A stretch of 64,000 nt of DNA from Pseudobutyrivibrio xylanivorans (lineage in GTDB: Bacteria > Bacillota > Clostridia > Lachnospirales > Lachnospiraceae): contig NZ_VTVE01000003.1 of the NCBI RefSeq assembly GCF_010906925.1, positions 124,001 to 188,000 on the forward strand, in the 5' to 3' direction. The notes beneath the pieces were generated by a model that saw only the letters and a program-made list of their open reading frames with translations, was not told where the DNA came from and made no database searches. Shown piece by piece: positions 8,664 through 17,411 of the stretch. Both the position numbers and the translations under genes were made by a program. Every line of letters begins with the position of its first letter. Position 1 is the stretch's first letter.

Positions 8664-9670
8664 GAAAGAGATGGATTGGACTAGTCCTAGTATTTTTAAT
8701 AATTGCAGTTTCTGCTGTGTTGGTATTACTTTTTAAAAGGGATAAAAAGGCGGAGCCTGCCCCTGAGTTTGTATTTTACTATGCAGATAATCAGACTGAG
8801 GACTATCCGACCACTCAAGGCGATAAAAAGTTTGCAGAGCTGGTTTATGAGAGGACCAATGGCCGTATCAAAATTGAGGTCATGTGCGATGCCAAAATGG
8901 GCAGCGAAAGAGAAGTAATAAACCAGATGAAATACGGCGGTATTGCCTTTGCCCGTGTTTCTACATCTCAGCTTGCAGAAGTTATTCCTGACATGAATGT
9001 ACTACTATTGCCATACCTATACAATGACTCGGAACATATGTGGAGAGTTCTTGAGGGAGATATTGGTGATGAGTTTTTAGCCAAGGCAGATGAATATGAC
9101 CTTGTAGGTCTGTCCTGGTACGATGCAGGTGCCCGTAATTTCTACAGTACAGATAAGCCTATTACATCTGTGGAAGACTGTGCCGGCATGAAAATAAGAG
9201 TTCAGGAGTCGGCCATGATGTCAGATATGGTATCTGCTCTTGGAGCTACACCTGTTGAGGTAACATACTCAGAAGTATACTCAGCCCTTGAGAAGGGCAC
9301 TGTGGATGGTGCAGAGAACAACTGGCCATCATATCAGGCAATGGGTCACAACAAGCTGGCTAAATACTACACTATAGACGAGCACATCCGAGTTCCAGAG
9401 ATGCAGGTTTGCTCAAAAGTAGTTTGGGAAATGCTTGATAGTGCAGATCAAAAGATAATTGAGGAATGCGCTAAGGAATCAGCCGTCTACGAGCGCAAGC
9501 TCTGGACAGAGCGCGAGAATCTCTCTAAGCAGATAGCTATAGAAAATGGCACACAGGTAATCTATCTAGATGTAGAGGAAAAACAGAAATTCCGCGATGC
9601 CATGAGCGAAGTCTACAAGAAGTATTGTAGCGATGATATGGATTTGGTGGAGAAGATAATAAACTATTAA
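8660..9670 (+). CDS. Membrane-anchored DctP-like solute-binding protein, probable sensor accessory
   Basis: The product has 336 aa: a single N-terminal membrane helix (residues 5-25) without a lipobox Cys, then a DctP fold with NQMKYGGIAFARVSTSQL, the substrate Arg region GMKIRVQESAMM and TYSEVYSALEKGTVDGAENN. It belongs to the TRAP substrate-binding family but is separated from the permease genes and is translationally coupled (ATGA) to the two-component system. It most likely presents a ligand to the histidine kinase rather than to a transporter, making a three-component sensor. A second TRAP receptor role cannot be excluded. A strong terminator follows. Confidence 0.8.
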   Translation: MRKRWIGLVLVFLIIAVSAVLVLLFKRDKKAEPAPEFVFYYADNQTEDYPTTQGDKKFAELVYERTNGRIKIEVMCDAKMGSEREVINQMKYGGIAFARVSTSQLAEVIPDMNVLLLPYLYNDSEHMWRVLEGDIGDEFLAKADEYDLVGLSWYDAGARNFYSTDKPITSVEDCAGMKIRVQESAMMSDMVSALGATPVEVTYSEVYSALEKGTVDGAENNWPSYQAMGHNKLAKYYTIDEHIRVPEMQVCSKVVWEMLDSADQKIIEECAKESAVYERKLWTERENLSKQIAIENGTQVIYLDVEEKQKFRDAMSEVYKKYCSDDMDLVEKIINY

Positions 9671-9713
9671 GAATGGATTGAGTATAATAATTGCCACCAA
9701 TTAAATGTTAAAT

Positions 9714-9755
9714 AAAAGCAGATAATCATTACAACCTGTGATTATCTGCTTTTTT
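9714..9755 (+). terminator. Rho-independent terminator after the signalling operon
   Basis: The stem AAAAGCAGATAATC pairs with GATTATCTGCTTTT around a 12-nt loop, ending in a T-run. The rest of 9756-9941 is AT-rich spacer with no convincing -35/-10 pair; a TATACT at about 9814 is the best -10 candidate. Confidence 0.88.
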
Positions 9756-9941
9756 GTGAAAATAGGTTGCAAACATTGAAAGGGTAGAGCATGATTACCG
9801 TAAAATAGGGTATACTTATTTATGCTTTCGTAGGATAATGAAGAATCAAAAAGTCATCAATTTAGCTTGTTTTTTGATTATGTTGACGAAATAGAAAAAC
9901 CCAAATGAGAATCAGTAAATTATTATAATTAGGAGGAGAAT

Positions 9942-11108
9942 ATGTTAAAAAAAATAGTACCTGGTATAGCCGTACTTTTGATTATTATTTTAGCTACATC
10001 GTATCATTTTTATTTAAAGAGTATGGAGATTGGTATAATTGTAAATCCAGAAGGAAACGGTGCTATGTATTTCATAGATACAGATGGGAATGTTGTATCT
10101 GATACTCCGTTCTATGGTGTTTATGAGTTTAATGAGGATGGTATTGCACTTGTAAGCGCATACTATGGTAATAGAAAAGATTATAAAAAAGTATATGGAT
10201 ATATAGACTCTTCATTTTCTTTTATTAATGATACATTTTGGGATTATGGTGACGGAGAAGGATATACAAATTACAATTATTTTGAAGGGAACTATGCAGG
10301 TGTTCTTTTGCGAAAAAACTCGGGAAATGATGAATTGCAAATATTTGATACTTCATTAAATGAAATAAGTAGGCTAGATGGTCTTGATTTGTCAAATGCA
10401 TTTAATTGGAGAGTATCTGACGATGGTACTGTACTTGTGACAACAAAAGATGGACTATCAGGATATCTAGATAAAAATGGCGAGTGGATAATTGAACCTA
10501 AGTATACTTATGCAGATATTTTTAAAAAGGGGTATGCTGTAGCTGGTGTAGATGGAAAAGAAGGCTTGATTGATAAGAAAGGCAATTGGCAGATAGCACC
10601 TATGTATGAAACATTAATATATAATGGTGATTGTGAGATTTTAATAGCAGAAATAGATGATGATAATTGTATATTAATAGATAAGAACGGTAATCAAGTT
10701 ATAGATCGAGTATTTGATGATGAAGAGCTAGGTTCTGGGTTTGATAGCGGACTATGCTTAAAAAGGGATGTCTATTATGGATATATTGATAAATCCGGAG
10801 AATACGTAATAGACCCCCAATTTGATGATGCGTCATGGTTTAATAATGGCTATGCATATGTGAAAGATGAATCAAATGAAAAATACGCATATATAGATAC
10901 AGAGGGAAACTATATAACAGATTATCTGTTTGATGAAGTGAAATATTTCACTGAGGATGGATTGGCCGCGGTTAAAGTGAACGGAAAGTGGGGCTATATA
11001 AAGACTGATGGAACATGGTTCCTAGAACCTCAATTTGAATCTGCTACATCTTTTACAGAAGGCTATGCAGCTGTTTGGCTTGATAAGGGGCAGAATATTC
11101 AGAAATAG
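9942..11108 (+). CDS. WG-repeat protein with N-terminal membrane anchor
   Basis: This 388-aa protein has an excellent Shine-Dalgarno (AGGAGGAG). An N-terminal hydrophobic segment (residues 5-25) is a signal anchor, and the remainder is extracytoplasmic. At least six WG-type repeats occur in tandem, of the pattern GYIDK-G-YVI-PQFDDA--F--GYA-V (for example GYLDKNGEWIIEPKYTYA and GYIDKSGEYVIDPQFDDA). WG repeats occur in many secreted or cell-surface bacterial proteins, and their molecular role is not established. Local base composition is more AT-rich than the neighbouring operons. No functional partner is evident. It stands alone between a terminator and a lipoprotein gene. Confidence 0.85.
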   Translation: MLKKIVPGIAVLLIIILATSYHFYLKSMEIGIIVNPEGNGAMYFIDTDGNVVSDTPFYGVYEFNEDGIALVSAYYGNRKDYKKVYGYIDSSFSFINDTFWDYGDGEGYTNYNYFEGNYAGVLLRKNSGNDELQIFDTSLNEISRLDGLDLSNAFNWRVSDDGTVLVTTKDGLSGYLDKNGEWIIEPKYTYADIFKKGYAVAGVDGKEGLIDKKGNWQIAPMYETLIYNGDCEILIAEIDDDNCILIDKNGNQVIDRVFDDEELGSGFDSGLCLKRDVYYGYIDKSGEYVIDPQFDDASWFNNGYAYVKDESNEKYAYIDTEGNYITDYLFDEVKYFTEDGLAAVKVNGKWGYIKTDGTWFLEPQFESATSFTEGYAAVWLDKGQNIQK

Positions 11109-11230
11109 ATAAAACTAATAATATAAAATTAGGAAGATTTGAAAATAAGGGATGGAATTTTGCCATCCTGGATAAAGTTTAACATAATATAGAGGCATCA
11201 CTTAGTTTTACAAGAAAGGGAATAGTAGTT

Positions 11231-12094
11231 ATGAAGAAAAAAGGAATTGTGGTAATTGGATTGTTGTTGTCTTTGATTGGTTGTGGCAATACTCCTACCA
11301 CTGCAATAGATAAGGAAACAACAGTTGAGCTTTCTAAGGAAGAGCTAGCAAGCATAGAAAATGATTTTAATGAGTATCAGCCAAATTTCTACATAGAGTA
11401 TTTAAGCTCTGAATTTGATACTGAAAGTGAAATTAAAGATATTGAAGAAACTATAGAATTTATAAAAGATAATCCATCAGAGATTAAGAGTTTGTGCGGT
11501 AAATACAAATGCGTTTCAGGCACTAAGGAAGGCGATTTGTACAAGGTTCATGTAGAGGTAGTTGAAGGTGATAACTGGTCTGAGGTTGTTTTTCCACCTA
11601 GAGATGTTACATTCAAAAAGGAAAATGATAGCTATAAGTTTGTTTCAAACATATTTGATTGGGCCTCAGGAAGTAATTTAGAAGTGGCATATGAGGTGGA
11701 CATGCCGGAGCTTAAAGGCACTACAAATTTATATGTTTATGATAATTTAGAAGATTTCCCTAATGAGTCATTTATATATGCTGTTAATAATGGAAAGAAA
11801 TTCGACAGATTATTACTCCATGAATTTACAGATGACAACGAAATCATAAATGATATATATAAAGTAAGCGATATGGAAGCATATGATTATAATTCGGATG
11901 GGACCACAGATTTAATCATAGTTGGAACGGACCATAAAGGTGAAGATAATGTTTTGATATTCCACTATGAAACTGGCGATGAAAGCATGGAAGGCTATTT
12001 TTACGAAGATAGTGAGTTGTCTGAATCCTTAGCACAGTCGGTAGATGAGATTACAATGGAAAATATTAAAAAGGCTCTAGATAGTATGAAATAA
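11231..12094 (+). CDS. Lipoprotein of unknown function
   Basis: The product has 287 aa with a lipoprotein signal MKKKGIVVIGLLLSLIGC, so Cys18 would be lipidated. The mature part is acidic. Around residues 215-240 it contains YDYNSDGTTDLIIVGTD, which resembles the Asp-rich calcium-binding loop of FG-GAP/VCBS or dockerin-like repeats. I do not recognise a named family. AAGGG about 11 nt upstream supports the start. A weak GGATGG/CCATCC hairpin at 11150-11168 lies before it, and a bidirectional terminator follows. It may be expressed with the WG-repeat gene, but that is uncertain. Confidence 0.7.
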   Translation: MKKKGIVVIGLLLSLIGCGNTPTTAIDKETTVELSKEELASIENDFNEYQPNFYIEYLSSEFDTESEIKDIEETIEFIKDNPSEIKSLCGKYKCVSGTKEGDLYKVHVEVVEGDNWSEVVFPPRDVTFKKENDSYKFVSNIFDWASGSNLEVAYEVDMPELKGTTNLYVYDNLEDFPNESFIYAVNNGKKFDRLLLHEFTDDNEIINDIYKVSDMEAYDYNSDGTTDLIIVGTDHKGEDNVLIFHYETGDESMEGYFYEDSELSESLAQSVDEITMENIKKALDSMK

Positions 12095-12131
12095 AAAAAG
12101 AGGAATGACTTACGTCGTTCCTCTTTTCTTT
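12093..12131. terminator. Bidirectional terminator between convergent genes
   Basis: The stem AAAGAGGAA-t-GAC pairs with GTC-g-TTCCTCTTT around a TTAC loop, with A-run on one side and T-rich sequence on the other. It can serve both the lipoprotein gene (+) and the FliD-like gene (-). Confidence 0.88.
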
Positions 12132-12139
12132 ATATATGT

Positions 12140-13414
12140 TTATAATCCGTAATTACACATCATTCCTGAGTAGGCGCTGGTAGCGTAAGGCGCTGCCAGA
12201 GTCTTGCCAGGATTCTTGTATTCTACAATAGCCTTGTCAACGTACTGCATCGGGTTGATTGATGCCTTGGTGGCTGCGCTACGGATGACTGCCTTGAACT
12301 CGTTGAGAGTGGCAAATGCTTCCTCACGATTACCACTGTTGATAGCATCAGTAAGTGTAGAACTATCAAGTGACAGATGGCCAAGTGAATCGGCGTCTAT
12401 TCCAATGGCTGCAAGTCTTCCTGCCATGTTGCGGCCAATAGAAGAAATCTCATTGAAAAGTGCGCGATTCTGATGTCCGCTAGTATATCTAAGTCCTACA
12501 TCTATCATGCCATTGTAGCTAAATAGAAGCTGGTTAACACCTGTTGAAAGAGCCTCTGTGTCATTCATAAGTCCTATATTGACAGGTCCATTGCTAGGCT
12601 TTTTCATGGTCAGCTCATAGGTCTTGTTGACTGTGAATGTATTGGAAACCGACTGATGAGATACTCCGTTTAATTTAAAGTCAGAATTAGATGGCTTCTG
12701 AAGTATGTTGTCGATTCCAAGTGTGTTGAGCTCGCGCCATGAGATGTTAGAGGAAATATCAAACAATAAATCCTTGTCATCGTTAAGTCCGGTGGCCTTA
12801 GATGAAATCTCGATAGCGTTGGCCTTTTGGCTATTGGTAATCAGGCTGGCCTTAAGGCCTACGTCTGATGTATTTAACAATCTGACAATCTTATCCTGGA
12901 CTGATAAATTAGTCTCGCCACGATTGACATTGAACTGGAACTCGTAAGAATGATTGCGAATATCCAAATCAAATGAATACTGGCCCTCTTCGAAGCTGTG
13001 ACCATCAGGTGGTAGGTAATTACCACGGTTAATCTGTGGCTGAGCAAGCTTATTAACCTGGATTTCAAAATCCTCTGCATCATCAGAAGAATCTCCAACA
13101 TAAACTACATCAACTGACTCTGGCTGAGAAGAATTAGCAATTCTCTTATCTAAAACAGAAGAGATATCCTCGCCATTGGCAGTCAAATTAGAGATTGACA
13201 ATGCAATGGAATTAGCATGCTCCTTGATATCAATCGCAAACTGGCCTATATCCTCGGAATCCTTAATCTTGTACAGAGGGGATTCTTTGTTGGCTTTCAC
13301 TATTTTGTTGTAGGTATCGCGTAATTCACTCTTCTTATGGGATTCGTACCTTGAACCTATGTTGTCGCCATAGGTGGTCATAAAGTAATTATACGCAGTA
13401 TCTATGCGTGACAT
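12140..13414 (-). CDS. fliD: FliD-like flagellar hook-associated (filament cap) protein
   Basis: The product has 424 aa. The start is placed at 13414 because GGAGG lies eight bases upstream; the frame is open to 13480 but the extra 22 residues have no ribosome site. Family-like features are the N-terminal FEIQVNKLAQPQ block (FliD_N style), the hook-IN-type segment SVQDKIVRLLNTSDVGLKASL with EISSKATG, and a C-terminal stretch LLFSYNGMIDVG...NMAGRLAAIGID like FliD_C. FliD caps the growing flagellar filament outside the cell. The gene is isolated from other flagellar genes, apart from a yvyF-like gene 3.5 kb away, and is transcribed alone. The FliD assignment is probable; other filament-associated proteins are possible. 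Confidence 0.6.
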   Translation of the reverse strand: MSRIDTAYNYFMTTYGDNIGSRYESHKKSELRDTYNKIVKANKESPLYKIKDSEDIGQFAIDIKEHANSIALSISNLTANGEDISSVLDKRIANSSQPESVDVVYVGDSSDDAEDFEIQVNKLAQPQINRGNYLPPDGHSFEEGQYSFDLDIRNHSYEFQFNVNRGETNLSVQDKIVRLLNTSDVGLKASLITNSQKANAIEISSKATGLNDDKDLLFDISSNISWRELNTLGIDNILQKPSNSDFKLNGVSHQSVSNTFTVNKTYELTMKKPSNGPVNIGLMNDTEALSTGVNQLLFSYNGMIDVGLRYTSGHQNRALFNEISSIGRNMAGRLAAIGIDADSLGHLSLDSSTLTDAINSGNREEAFATLNEFKAVIRSAATKASINPMQYVDKAIVEYKNPGKTLAAPYATSAYSGMMCNYGL

Positions 13415-13501
13415 AAGACGCCCCTCCTTTCTTCCATGAATTTTAAAACGTTCGACAATCCTTTGTCTAATCCGGGACATAGATAGCTTAAATTATACTT
13501 A

Positions 13502-13529
13502 TAGATATAATAATAATACCACATGTCAA
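13502..13529 (-). promoter_or_regulatory. Probable sigma-A-type promoter of the FliD-like gene
   Basis: On the minus strand TTGACA (13529-13524) is followed 16 nt later by TATCTA (13507-13502), about 90 nt upstream of the chosen start. The -35 is perfect and the -10 is weak. The AT-rich tract contains other possible -10 hexamers. Confidence 0.45.
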
Positions 13530-13603
13530 GGTGTTTGAAAACCCACTAGATTTAGAGATATTATCTGATAATTGCACAATAAGTTGCGACAAAGACCTTT
13601 AAA

Positions 13604-13634
13604 GCGAAAAAAACCAGCCCATAAAGGACTGGCT
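13604..13634 (-). terminator. Terminator of the glycosyltransferase/lipoprotein unit
   Basis: On the minus strand AGCCAGTCC pairs with GGGCTGGTT (one G-U pair and one U-G end pair) around a TTTAT loop and runs into TTTTTT. It closes the leftward 14689-16044/13643-14686 transcript. Confidence 0.85.
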
Positions 13635-13642
13635 AAAAGATA

Positions 13643-14686
13643 CTATTTTAAATTCTGATATATGCCATAAAGCTGCTCACAGTACGCATTGCTATTATCA
13701 AAGGTCTGAGCCTGTCTCATTGCTCCATCAGATTTTGATGAATAAATTGATGCATCACTAAGAAGCTCTGAAATTGAATCTCCATAGGATTTAATTTCAT
13801 TACATATATAACCGCAGGAATCATTTACTATATTGGTAAGTCCTCCCACACCTGAGCAGACAACAGGCTTACCCAAGGTCATTGCCTCTAAGGCTACAAG
13901 CCCGAATCCTTCGAAGATAGATGGCATAAGAAGTACTTTTGTTTTATTCATGTATTTATAAACATTTTCCTGGTAGCCCTCAAAAATGATCTGGTCTGAA
14001 AGGCCATGGGAAGAAACATACTCCTTGCATTCATCAAGAAGCTCTCCGTTACCAACCATCCTGAATATGAGAGAATCCTTGTCTAGTAGGCTCTCGAATA
14101 TCTTGATTGCGCCAAGTGGGTTCTTGGCCTGATTAAAACGGCCTACATATAATAAGTCGGAATGTATATCACTGTCAGGTTCTTCTGATGCAGCCTTTAA
14201 TACTGCCTCAGTGGAAAATGGATTACCCATTGTAGTAATAGGACATTTTAACTTGCTGGCATAGCAGTATTCCTCGGCAATAGAATCAGATACCGTAATA
14301 ATGTGAGCATACCATTTGTTAGCTAAATAATATGAAAATGACTTAGGGTGAAGTGGATTTTTAAGCCAAAGTGGGTTGCAGTGTAAATGTGAAATAACAG
14401 GAACCTTACCCTTTAGGGCAATGCCACAGAGCACACTGGCTGTAAAATCATGGGCGTGAACAACATCTGGGTGCAACTCTTCTACGGCCTTTTTAATTTC
14501 ATAAACAGAAAGCTTATCAATGCCACGATAACAATTGATAAGCCCTATAGATCTAAGCTTGTCCTCGATGGGACCGTGGGGAGCCATATACACAAACTCC
14601 TCACGTCCTGAGAGACCCTTTATAATCTGGCACACTACATTTTCAGCACCAGAGTAAATATTTGATTTGATAACATGTAAAATCAT
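13643..14686 (-). CDS. GT4-family glycosyltransferase
   Basis: This 347-aa GT-B enzyme begins MILHVIKSNIYSGAENVVCQ. Its C-terminal nucleotide-sugar site has the GT4 signature IFEGFGLVALEAMTLGKPVV (E-x7-E) near residues 255-275, and LLYVGRFNQAKNPLGAI opens the second domain. It would transfer a sugar from a nucleotide donor in the cytoplasm; the acceptor is unknown. It is similar in layout and N-terminus to the glycosyltransferase at 36296 in the polysaccharide locus (MIILHVSKSGKYSGMENVA), suggesting paralogy. It lies two bases after the lipoprotein gene and its GAGGA site overlaps that gene's end. Confidence 0.85.
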   Translation of the reverse strand: MILHVIKSNIYSGAENVVCQIIKGLSGREEFVYMAPHGPIEDKLRSIGLINCYRGIDKLSVYEIKKAVEELHPDVVHAHDFTASVLCGIALKGKVPVISHLHCNPLWLKNPLHPKSFSYYLANKWYAHIITVSDSIAEEYCYASKLKCPITTMGNPFSTEAVLKAASEEPDSDIHSDLLYVGRFNQAKNPLGAIKIFESLLDKDSLIFRMVGNGELLDECKEYVSSHGLSDQIIFEGYQENVYKYMNKTKVLLMPSIFEGFGLVALEAMTLGKPVVCSGVGGLTNIVNDSCGYICNEIKSYGDSISELLSDASIYSSKSDGAMRQAQTFDNSNAYCEQLYGIYQNLK

Positions 14687-14688
14687 GT

Positions 14689-16044
14689 CTATTCCTCTTC
14701 AGATTCTGAATGACGGGTGGTAGAGCTTCCGTATTCATATGTACTAAGAAAATCTTTTAATTCGCTGAATGACTTAGGGAACTCAATTCCATATTTCTCA
14801 GCGATATCTCCGTTGTAAAGCTTTACATCATCATCAGAATCTCCGTTGGAAATCTTGATGGTTGCAATATCATCTCCGTTAAATACTCTAACGGCCTTTT
14901 TACCTGCCTGATATCCAAGTGAATATGGATCAGTGAAAAGTGTAACCAATGCATTATCAGCAATCGTGGTATCGCCTGCTACAACAACTACCTGAGATTC
15001 GGTAGTAATGGAACCGATAACGTCCATCTGATCGGTGAGAATGCTGCCGAAAGGAATGTAGATTACAGAACACTCATCGCAAGCATCCTGAATACGGCTC
15101 TCAAGTGTAGGCTCCTCCTCAGATTCACTTTCTTCAGGTTCTTCTAGCTCCTCTTCCTCAGCAATCTCTGCCTCATCGGCTAAAGTACGTCCTGATGTGG
15201 TCTTACCACCTGTCCAGAAGGCAGACTGCTCGGCAACTCTAGTAGAAGAAGGTGAATTAAGTCCTAAAATAGAGTCATCTCCAAGTGTTATTACTGTATC
15301 GTCAATACCAGTTTTGGCAGAATATGCGGTGTACTTGCTAGGTGTAAGTGCTGTGGAGTTCTGATCCTCGGCGCCTCCGATTGCACTGTCGCTGGCTGGA
15401 ATTAAATATTCCTTCCATGGGATGCCGGCCTGATCTAAGTATGATTCAAAAATCTCATTCTGATAGATGGCATCGGTGTCTTCTGGGGAGAATAAAATAC
15501 CAACTGTCTGTAAATCCTTAGTAGATTCGATCATAAGTGAAACCTGATCTACGATAGAAGGCTTGCTGCTGACACCAGTGACATTACGTCCTGTGGTCTT
15601 GTCCCATGACTTGCCATCAAGGCTTGTGATTCTAAGGGTTCCCTTGAAATCAACAATGCCCGTAGCAACAATAGGAATAGCCTCAGTAGCTGTAGTGGCA
15701 GAAGTGAGAGTTGCCTTTCCTGCTGTAAAAATCATATCAGGGCTAGTTGCCAGTGCTTTTTTTACAACATCATCGCTAGCCATATCCTCTGAAGTAGTGT
15801 AAACAGTGACCTTTATGTGGTCTGCACCAACATAATCACCAACACAATCTTCAAAACCTTTTAGAAGATTTCTGTTGTAGTCATTGTCTTCTGAAAGACA
15901 TGCTGCTATATTATAGATAAAGTCTTCTTCGGAAGACTCTTCGTTATTTACATTCTCAGGTTCTTTTTTAGAGTTTTTTTGGCAGGCGATTAGTCCTACG
16001 GCAAGTAGCCCGACCAAAAGAACACTTATTATTCTTTTTTTCAT
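14689..16044 (-). CDS. ABC-type substrate-binding lipoprotein (PF04392-like), orphan
   Basis: The product has 451 aa: lipoprotein signal ending LLAVGLIAC (Cys21), then a periplasmic-binding-protein fold of the ABC_sub_bind type (YNIAACLSEDNDYNRNLLKGF, SPDMIFTAGKATLTSA, GILFSPEDTDAIYQNEI, LVTLFTDPYSLGYQAGKKAV). These normally bind amino acids or similar small solutes for an ABC importer. No permease or ATPase gene is nearby. Unusually, an acidic low-complexity insert (EIAEEEELEEPEESESEEEP) lies near residue 300 between the two lobes. It is co-transcribed with the downstream glycosyltransferase. Ligand unknown. Confidence 0.78.
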   Translation of the reverse strand: MKKRIISVLLVGLLAVGLIACQKNSKKEPENVNNEESSEEDFIYNIAACLSEDNDYNRNLLKGFEDCVGDYVGADHIKVTVYTTSEDMASDDVVKKALATSPDMIFTAGKATLTSATTATEAIPIVATGIVDFKGTLRITSLDGKSWDKTTGRNVTGVSSKPSIVDQVSLMIESTKDLQTVGILFSPEDTDAIYQNEIFESYLDQAGIPWKEYLIPASDSAIGGAEDQNSTALTPSKYTAYSAKTGIDDTVITLGDDSILGLNSPSSTRVAEQSAFWTGGKTTSGRTLADEAEIAEEEELEEPEESESEEEPTLESRIQDACDECSVIYIPFGSILTDQMDVIGSITTESQVVVVAGDTTIADNALVTLFTDPYSLGYQAGKKAVRVFNGDDIATIKISNGDSDDDVKLYNGDIAEKYGIEFPKSFSELKDFLSTYEYGSSTTRHSESEEE

Positions 16045-16123
16045 AATAATCCTTTTATTTTCCTTCTTTAATTAGATATCAATTTTATTAATAAAACACT
16101 AATAAGTCAAATAAGGAGTATAA

Positions 16124-16858
16124 ATGACTAAGCTTTTGAAGACAATTATAAACTCAGCCGTGGAGTTATTGTACCCAAAACAATGTATGTCATGCGGTAA
16201 AGTTTTATTGAAAATAGAAAAAGAATTTGGCTTTTGCCACTCATGTATAAAAGAAGTGAAGTTTGTAGGGGGAAATTCATGCATGCGTTGCGGAAAACCA
16301 ATAGCAGACTCTATAGATGAATTCTGTAATCAATGCCAAGAGAAGAAACACTATTTTGAGCAGAACAAGGGGATATTTATATATGATGGGGCAATGAAGA
16401 AAAGTATGTACCAATTTAAATATGCAAACAAGAGACGTTTTGCTGAGAAATATGGGAAATATGCCTATGAGAAATATGGTAAATGGATAGAAAACAATAA
16501 AATAGAAGCGATTATTCCCGTGCCAATGCATAAGAAAAAGATGAAACGACGAGGATATAATCAAGCGGAAGTATTTGCAAATCAGCTGAGCAAGATGACA
16601 AAAATACCTGTCGCAAAGGATGTTATTATACGAGATAGAGAAACTGTTGCCATGAAGCAGCTGAGGGGCGCAAAAAGAAAGAAAAATCTGTTAAATGCTT
16701 TTAAAGTGACGGAAAATATTGTACAATTTAGAAAAGTGTTAGTAGTTGATGATATTTATACAACTGGCACAACAATCGATGAGATATCAAAAGCATTAAA
16801 AGGTGGGGGCATAACTGAAGTATACAGTCTTTGCATTTGCATTGGAAAATGTGATTGA
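16124..16858 (+). CDS. comFC: ComF family protein (ComFC-like phosphoribosyltransferase-fold competence protein)
   Basis: This 244-aa protein has N-terminal zinc-finger cysteine pairs (CMSCGKVLL, CHSC, CMRCGKP, CNQC; residues about 23-75) and a C-terminal type I phosphoribosyltransferase domain with the PRPP-binding motif VLVVDDIYTTGTTIDE. ComFC works with ComFA in DNA uptake and single-strand handling during transformation. AAGGAG precedes the start. It is immediately followed by a yvyF-like gene, the same adjacency as in Bacillus comF loci, which supports the call. comFA is not in the window, so a competence role is not demonstrated here. Confidence 0.88.
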   Translation: MTKLLKTIINSAVELLYPKQCMSCGKVLLKIEKEFGFCHSCIKEVKFVGGNSCMRCGKPIADSIDEFCNQCQEKKHYFEQNKGIFIYDGAMKKSMYQFKYANKRRFAEKYGKYAYEKYGKWIENNKIEAIIPVPMHKKKMKRRGYNQAEVFANQLSKMTKIPVAKDVIIRDRETVAMKQLRGAKRKKNLLNAFKVTENIVQFRKVLVVDDIYTTGTTIDEISKALKGGGITEVYSLCICIGKCD

Positions 16859-16877
16859 TTAACAGGAGGTATCACCT

Positions 16878-17285
16878 ATGGAAGTTCGTAACTGTAGAAA
16901 TTGCGGAAGACTTTTTAATTACCTTGGAGGACCAAATATCTGCCCGGCGTGTAGAGAAGAGGTGGAGAAGAAGTTTCAGGAGGTAAAGGAATACATTCGT
17001 GAGAATCCTCGCTCAAATATTCCAGAAATTGCTGAGGCTAATAATGTTACTACATCTCAGATTAAGCAATGGATTCGTGAGGAGAGATTGCAGTTTGCAG
17101 ATGATTCCCCTGTAGGTATCGAGTGCGAGATTTGCGGTGCCACAATCAAGACTGGAAAGTATTGCGAAAGCTGCAAGAATAACACAGCTGCAGCCTTGGC
17201 AAAATCTATTGAAAAACCAAAGATGCCAGAGGCTCCAAGAGAGAAGCCAAAGCGCGAAAACAGAATGAGATTCTTAGAAAAATAA
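16878..17285 (+). CDS. yvyF: YvyF-like flagellar-operon-associated regulator (TIGR03826-type)
   Basis: The product has 135 aa. An N-terminal zinc ribbon (CRNCGRLF...CPAC) is followed by a small helix-turn-helix (NIPEIAEANNVTTSQIKQWI), and a second Cys-pair ribbon (CEICGATIKTGKYCESC) lies near residues 83-99. The C-terminus is basic and Pro-rich. This architecture matches the flagellar operon protein found next to comF and flgM in Bacillus, thought to influence flagellar gene expression. AGGAGG lies eight nt before the ATG. It shares a transcript with comFC (20-nt gap) and ends at a strong terminator. DNA or RNA binding is inferred only. Confidence 0.8.
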   Translation: MEVRNCRNCGRLFNYLGGPNICPACREEVEKKFQEVKEYIRENPRSNIPEIAEANNVTTSQIKQWIREERLQFADDSPVGIECEICGATIKTGKYCESCKNNTAAALAKSIEKPKMPEAPREKPKRENRMRFLEK

Positions 17286-17295
17286 AGATAATTAC

Positions 17296-17333
17296 AAATA
17301 CCTGTCGCTACTTACGACAGGTATTTTATTTTG
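17296..17333 (+). terminator. Rho-independent terminator after yvyF
   Basis: AAATACCTGTCG pairs with CGACAGGTATTT around a CTACTTA loop, followed by T-rich sequence. Confidence 0.9.
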
Positions 17334-17344
17334 TATTGATTTTA

Positions 17345-17353
17345 TGCTATACT
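17345..17353 (+). promoter_or_regulatory. Probable extended -10 promoter for the membrane-protein/cdaA operon
   Basis: TGCTATACT gives an extended -10 (TG-N-TATACT) about 60 nt before the first ATG. The -35 region (TTTATT) is poor, which is common for extended -10 promoters. Confidence 0.4.
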
Positions 17354-17411
17354 CAGTCTGATTAACTATGTTTCTATTTGCAACAGGAATAGACAAAAGG
17401 GAATAATAATT

